Shown here: in pieces, positions 60,178 through 64,000 of the stretch
How the letters are laid out: each line of letters begins with the position of its first letter
Numbering within the stretch: position 1 is the first letter of the stretch
Origin: Collinsella sp.
GTDB lineage: Bacteria; Actinomycetota; Coriobacteriia; Coriobacteriales; Coriobacteriaceae
Direction: 5' to 3'
Assembly (NCBI GenBank): GCA_019413925.1
Contig: DXMY01000045.1
Coordinates: forward strand, 102,398-166,397
DNA: 64,000 nt
Translations under genes and position numbers: made by a program
The notes under the pieces: model-generated
Told to the model about the DNA's origin: nothing
Database searches by the model: none
Seen by the model: only the letters and a program-made list of their open reading frames with translations

Positions 60178-62673
60178 CTATTCGACAACGTCCTCGTTGT
60201 TTTCACCGTCACTGGCAAGCATCGCCGCGCCGGCAACCGTTGTCGCCATGGCGGCAGCGGCGAGCCCGGCGGCAATGCCGGAGCCGTCGCCCGTGTCGGC
60301 GAGTTTTCCGCCCGAGCCCTTGCCCTTGTTACCCTTACCGTTCTTATCAGCGCTGCCTGCGTTGGAACCCGTGCCGCTGCCGGTGCCGGTGCCGCCTGCA
60401 CTGTCCGAGGCCGCTACGGTAAAGCTTGCGGCTCCGTCGCTGGCGAGCGTGTAGTTTTGCGCCGCGTTGCCCAAGAGACCGTTCACGCGCACCCAGTACG
60501 TTCCTGCGGCAAATGTTTCGCCCTCGGCCATTGCTGTGCCCGGAGCGCCGTTCGCGTCGTGCACAAACTCGAGCTGGGCCGTGCAGGCATCGGTTTCGAG
60601 CTTGCCCTCGAGTGATGCCGCAATCTTGGCGCGCACGTCTTCGCCGGCCTTAAGGCCTTCGAGTCCCTCAAAATGGGGCGTCAGCGCGCGTGGATCGATA
60701 TCGATGGGCACAGAGCCCTGCAGCCCCGTAACGGTCTCGTTGCCCAGGGCGTCGACATCCACGTATTCAATGGCAAACGCATGGCCCGAAGCTGTCGCGT
60801 TGAGCGCGTTGCTGCTGTCGGCAAGGCGGAAATGACCCTCGCCAACGGTCTTGCCATCCTGGAATGAGGCATCGCTCAGCGAGTCGCCGTACGTCATGCG
60901 CATGCGGGTCGGGAGATAGTACGGGAGATAGTACGAAGCCGTCTGCTTGTGCTCCGTATCGTAATTGCGCTGATAGATGCTCCGGGCCAGCGCCGCATCA
61001 ACAAAGTCGGATGCGATGATGCCAATGTGCTTGAGGTAATCTGACTTTGTATCCTCGATGCCGCTGGGATTGATGTACGGGCTCTTATACAGATGCTCGT
61101 TGACTACTCGTGCCGAGGTAAAAGGATTGCCTCCGTGCGACAAGCCCGTGCAGCTGGTGTAGTTGATAGACCAGCAACGCTCCAGGACTTTCTCCTTGGC
61201 CCCGTTATCGTCCTCGACATCTACCTCGTTGCGCGTGCGCCCGGTCGTTTCCTTCAGCGCATTATCGACCCAGCTGAGCTTGTCGGTTCCCGTGAGTTTG
61301 TACTTGTCCTGGGCGTATACCTTGGTGCAATAGGGCTCTTTGTCGCCTGTTTCCCCCGCGGCTTCAAAGCCCCGCGCGTCTTGGACGAGACACATAGTGG
61401 CGCTGTCGGAGTGAGCCTTGATCTTGTCATCCCATTCGGTAAGGTCGAGGCCCCACGTGTGGCCGCTTACACTGTTGCCGGCGAGCCTAAATCGACGCAG
61501 CAGAACGATCTTTCCGCGCACCTCGTGTAGCGTGGGGATTCGGCTCGACGTATAGAACAGTTTGGGGTTGTCGTCCAAAACCTTGGCGAAAGCCGTCGTA
61601 ACACTTTCGTCGGTAGCCTCGTCGTTGCCTCGTGATACAAGCATGATGAGCGCTTCTGTCGGGTTTTCGTTCAAAAACGTTTTGAAGTAGCCTATGACAT
61701 CGGAAAGATGCATAAAGTACGCGTCTTTTTTGAGCAGGTAGTAATCCCCGTGGTCGATACCGGGGTTGTCGCCCTTTCCGAGCCGGATATCAAAATAGCG
61801 AATGCCTTCGAGCAACTGCGTGGGAATGTAATCCTGCTGGCATTTTACTTGCGAGGATTGGGGCTCGGTGTCGTTGTCCACACTGCAAGTGCTCGAATCG
61901 TGCGTGCCCGGGATGCTCAGCTCGTCGAGGAACTTGTTGTCGTCGACGTATTTCATCCAACATGGCCCATCGACGTAGCTGCTGTACGTGATCCAGTCGA
62001 GGCTGCTAACCGTGGCATCGTTCTTTTTCATGTCGTAACCGATAAGTTCGAGCTCCCACGGAATGCTCTTACTCTTATGGCAGATCTTATTGTTGTCCTG
62101 GTCTTCGCCGTTCGATTCTATTGCCAGGTACTTAATGTCTTTTTTCTCGGTTTCTTTCTCGACCGTGCGGTCTCGGATGATATAGGTTCCGTTTGATTGA
62201 CGCTCGAACGCAAAAGAGCGGCTGGGCTTGCCGTCATGCTCGCCACTCCATACGTGGATGACCTTTCCGTCTTTGTCCGAGTCGCCATCGACCGACCAAA
62301 TGCTGTAGCCCGTCTTTTTATGCTCTTCGAAATTGAGCAAGGTGCGGATAGCATACCAGTTTGTATCGTCATTCTTGGTCGTTACGTTCTCAAGGATGAG
62401 CTTGCTGGACGTGCCGTCATTAAACAGATGGCAGACGTTGCCGATGACGTTGCCGTCTTCGTTAACGCTTGCGGTACGAAAATAGCCCGCGGGGCGAAGG
62501 CGAATGACGAAATTGTCGAGGCTGACTGCTGGCTCGGCCGTGCCGTCCGCAAAGGCTGCCCGCGGGCTAATGCCCAGCATGGCGGTTTCGGGCAGGCTTG
62601 CAAGTGGCGACAACGCCGCGAGTCCAAGGCCCAACGTAAATGCTCGGCGGCTGATGGCGTGATGTTCGGTCAT
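60178..62673 (-). CDS. Tat-exported PI-PLC-like surface protein with LAxTG-type anchor
   Basis: An 831-residue exported protein. The N-terminus has a twin-arginine signal (SRRAFTLGLGLAALSPLA). Residues about 245-430 form a phosphatidylinositol-specific phospholipase C X-domain: IPGTHDS with His258, EGIRYFDIRLG, and IDHGDYYL with His308 as the second catalytic candidate, then NPTEALIMLVSR. The tail has a Gly/Lys/Asn spacer, LADTG near residue 783, and a hydrophobic segment, so cell-wall anchoring by a class E-like sortase is likely. The final residues (ASDGENNEDVVE) are acidic, not basic as expected. The ATG follows GGAG. Confidence 0.85.
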   Translation of the reverse strand: MTEHHAISRRAFTLGLGLAALSPLASLPETAMLGISPRAAFADGTAEPAVSLDNFVIRLRPAGYFRTASVNEDGNVIGNVCHLFNDGTSSKLILENVTTKNDDTNWYAIRTLLNFEEHKKTGYSIWSVDGDSDKDGKVIHVWSGEHDGKPSRSFAFERQSNGTYIIRDRTVEKETEKKDIKYLAIESNGEDQDNNKICHKSKSIPWELELIGYDMKKNDATVSSLDWITYSSYVDGPCWMKYVDDNKFLDELSIPGTHDSSTCSVDNDTEPQSSQVKCQQDYIPTQLLEGIRYFDIRLGKGDNPGIDHGDYYLLKKDAYFMHLSDVIGYFKTFLNENPTEALIMLVSRGNDEATDESVTTAFAKVLDDNPKLFYTSSRIPTLHEVRGKIVLLRRFRLAGNSVSGHTWGLDLTEWDDKIKAHSDSATMCLVQDARGFEAAGETGDKEPYCTKVYAQDKYKLTGTDKLSWVDNALKETTGRTRNEVDVEDDNGAKEKVLERCWSINYTSCTGLSHGGNPFTSARVVNEHLYKSPYINPSGIEDTKSDYLKHIGIIASDFVDAALARSIYQRNYDTEHKQTASYYLPYYLPTRMRMTYGDSLSDASFQDGKTVGEGHFRLADSSNALNATASGHAFAIEYVDVDALGNETVTGLQGSVPIDIDPRALTPHFEGLEGLKAGEDVRAKIAASLEGKLETDACTAQLEFVHDANGAPGTAMAEGETFAAGTYWVRVNGLLGNAAQNYTLASDGAASFTVAASDSAGGTGTGSGTGSNAGSADKNGKGNKGKGSGGKLADTGDGSGIAAGLAAAAMATTVAGAAMLASDGENNEDVVE

Positions 62674-62978
62674 AACTTCTCCATTCGCAGAGTGCGGTTA
62701 TGCGATAGTTTTGGTCACTATACTGCTCAGATGTTTAAAGATGCTGGTTTAATTGTCTGCGCGGCACAATAAATCGGCGGGCGGACGTGTTGGGGTGTTT
62801 GTCGTTTTCGTACTGTTGCTACATTTGGAGCGGTTCCGGCGTCCGGCATCCTCGCGTTCGTTGGCTACCGGCATAAGAAAGGGAGGGTCGGTTTACCGGC
62901 CCTCCCTGGGTACGAAGCGCTGGGGTACCGCCGCTTGTTAGCACTGCGCCCGTGTTTCCCGCTGCGCTCGCCAGTCGT
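62674..62978. other. Intergenic region with promoter for the PI-PLC-like gene and one terminator
   Basis: On the minus strand TATAGT at about 62724 is a possible -10 for the downstream gene; the -35 is not clear. The terminator at 62875-62907 serves the lipoprotein gene. I see nothing else between 62740 and 62870. Confidence 0.35.
62875..62907 (-). terminator. Terminator of the lipoprotein gene
   Basis: On the minus strand GGGAGGGCCGG pairs with CCGACCCTCCC (one G-T pair) across TAAA, followed by TTTCTTATG. Confidence 0.8.
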
Positions 62979-63572
62979 TTAGCGCTTGATCTCGATATCC
63001 TCGAGCTTGACGTCCATGGCCTCGGTCTTTGCCTTGGCGATGTCGTCGACAAACTCCAGTGACTTCATCATGGTCTCGACGGCGTCCTTGTGCTCCTCGA
63101 CGTTGTCGATGCGCACATACACGCTGCCACCGTCAACGTCGGTGAAGTACTCGGTCGTCACGCCGCCCGAGTGCGTAAAGTAGGCGTTGCGCCAGGTCTT
63201 GCCGTTGTACTTAATGGGATCGCTCTCGGTCCATCCGGAGTTGGCCTTCCACTTTGCCTCGTAGTCGAACAGTTCATCGGCGTTCTTGTCAGAGTCGAAG
63301 ACGGGGATGAAGCGATCGCTGGCGTGCTCGCTCTCGGTGAACTTAAACTGGGCCCTGTCGGCGGTGTCGCCTGCGACGTCGGTGATCTCGACGCCCTCGG
63401 GGACCTCGACCTTAAACCAAATGAAGTCGGTCCTCATATCCACGGCTGGCTTTTCTGCTCCACCGCCACCGCCACTTCCGGTAGCGCCGCCGCTGCCACC
63501 GCAGCCCACCAGGGCAACTGCGGTAAAGAGGCTTATGCAGAGGGTGAGAATCGCAAAGGCCTTCTTTTTCAT
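62979..63572 (-). CDS. Putative lipoprotein, paralogue of the next gene
   Basis: A 197-residue exported lipoprotein. The signal peptide MKKKAFAILTLCISLFTAVA leads to the lipobox LVGC with Cys24. A Gly/Ser-rich linker (25-40) is followed by a beta-rich domain (FIWFKVEVPEGVEI, then SVYVRIDNVEEHKDAVETM and LEFV). Its last 60 residues resemble the partial gene at the window end. Function unknown. The ATG follows GAGGAGG. Confidence 0.85.
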   Translation of the reverse strand: MKKKAFAILTLCISLFTAVALVGCGGSGGATGSGGGGGAEKPAVDMRTDFIWFKVEVPEGVEITDVAGDTADRAQFKFTESEHASDRFIPVFDSDKNADELFDYEAKWKANSGWTESDPIKYNGKTWRNAYFTHSGGVTTEYFTDVDGGSVYVRIDNVEEHKDAVETMMKSLEFVDDIAKAKTEAMDVKLEDIEIKR

Positions 63573-63708
63573 GGTCGTGTCCTCCTCGATCTGTAACCGC
63601 CCACGGATTACCTGCCTTTACTGTACGCGTGGACGGCTCGCTAGGGTGGGCCATGTGTCCCATTCTGAGGGCCGGATTTGCGCCGTTAAGTGGCAATATG
63701 TTCGGGCG

Positions 63709-63744
63709 CAAAAGAGGGGAGGGCTGGTGCTGTCGGCCCTCCCC
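63709..63744 (-). terminator. Terminator of the partial lipoprotein-like gene
   Basis: On the minus strand GGGGAGGGC (63744-63736) pairs with GCCCTCCCC (63724-63716), followed by TCTTTTG. Confidence 0.8.
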
Positions 63745-63813
63745 GGGTTGGGCGCCCGTTGTTTTAATGGGGCGCATGTGCGCGGGTGCGCGTAGGCGCG
63801 TGCGGGTGTCCCG

Positions 63814-64000
63814 TTACTTGATCTCGATGCTCGAAATCTCGACTTCGCGTGCCTCGGAAACTGCCTCTTCCATGTCATCGGGGAACTCGATGGAGTTGAG
63901 GAGTGCCTCGGCTTCTTTCTTGTGCTGGTCGAAGTTCGAGATGAGGACGTAGACGCTTCCCGGCTCAACATCGGTAAAAAGCATGGTTGAGATGCCGCTG
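63814..64000 (-). CDS. C-terminus of a second lipoprotein-like protein (runs off window)
   Basis: Only the last 61 codons are visible, ending at TAA 63816-63814. The sequence (MLFTDVEPGSVYVLISNFDQ, then EALLNSIEFPDDMEEA and ISSIEIK) aligns with the end of the lipoprotein at 62979 (YFTDVDGGSVYVRIDNVEEH, then KSLEFVDDI and LEDIEIKR). The two are tandem paralogues 242 bp apart on the same strand. The N-terminus, and so the lipobox, is outside the window. Confidence 0.8.
   Translation of the reverse strand, partial: SGISTMLFTDVEPGSVYVLISNFDQHKKEAEALLNSIEFPDDMEEAVSEAREVEISSIEIK

Noticed and set aside
1..64000. CRISPR arrays, tRNA or rRNA genes, intact insertion sequences
   Set aside because: No regularly spaced direct repeats, no tRNA T-loop/acceptor pattern, no rRNA core sequence and no transposase frame were seen on either strand.

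Overview
The window is high-GC bacterial chromosome with dense short-spaced genes, strong GGAGG-type ribosome binding sites and several GTG/TTG starts. Gene content (PTS-driven alpha- and beta-glucoside use, formate-THF ligase, superoxide reductase, EFR1-type ferredoxin, LAxTG surface protein, AddAB-like nucleases) fits an anaerobic gut actinobacterium of the Coriobacteriia, most likely Collinsella. That assignment is inference from content and style; no rRNA is present to prove it. I see no tRNA, rRNA, CRISPR array or intact transposase.

Layout. 1-1059: start of a copper P-type ATPase with a CsoR-like operator. 1389-4607: a Ser/Thr kinase and an FHA protein, bracketed by palindromic repeats (family A). 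5115-7385: DEAD-box helicase with a long RG-rich tail. 8013-13605: a ferredoxin, then a PTS operon (EIIA, LicT-type antiterminator, EIICB, GH4 phospho-alpha-glucosidase) with an antiterminator leader. 14351-19881: an ABC remnant, an orphan DinJ-like antitoxin, a CPBP protease, and an AraC regulator divergent from a GH1 phospho-beta-glucosidase and its PTS transporter. 20008-23113: YgiQ radical SAM protein and a DUF1275 membrane protein. 23200-24560: an AT-rich island with a broken ABC ATPase and one unknown gene. 24586-32950: fucO, M42 peptidase, an HTH-HipA fusion, mnmA, cysK with a divergent Rrf2 regulator, a holin-like membrane protein and a TrpR-like protein. 33169-47507: replication and repair block (AddB-like, AddA-like, DnaE, SNF2-SWIM helicase). 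47658-54281: superoxide reductase, a NAD-synthetase-like protein with apparently dead active sites, ruvC-ruvA-ruvB, fhs. 54462-64000: envelope and unknown proteins, a CDF transporter, a YhcG-type nuclease, a Tat-exported PI-PLC-like protein and tandem lipoproteins.

The most unusual content is non-coding. Family B is a 310-311 bp element present three times (7560, 13909, 25911) with covarying inverted arms and exactly conserved internal spacings (185-186, 13, 46 and 21 bp) although most of its sequence differs between copies. A second set is REP-like hairpins with a shared GGGACGGGG / GGGACAG / GGGACGTTC core, each closed by complementary tags unique to its locus (8788, 8875, 14902, 22181, 23119, 31831, 33000, 43894). 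These are the best candidates here for something undescribed.
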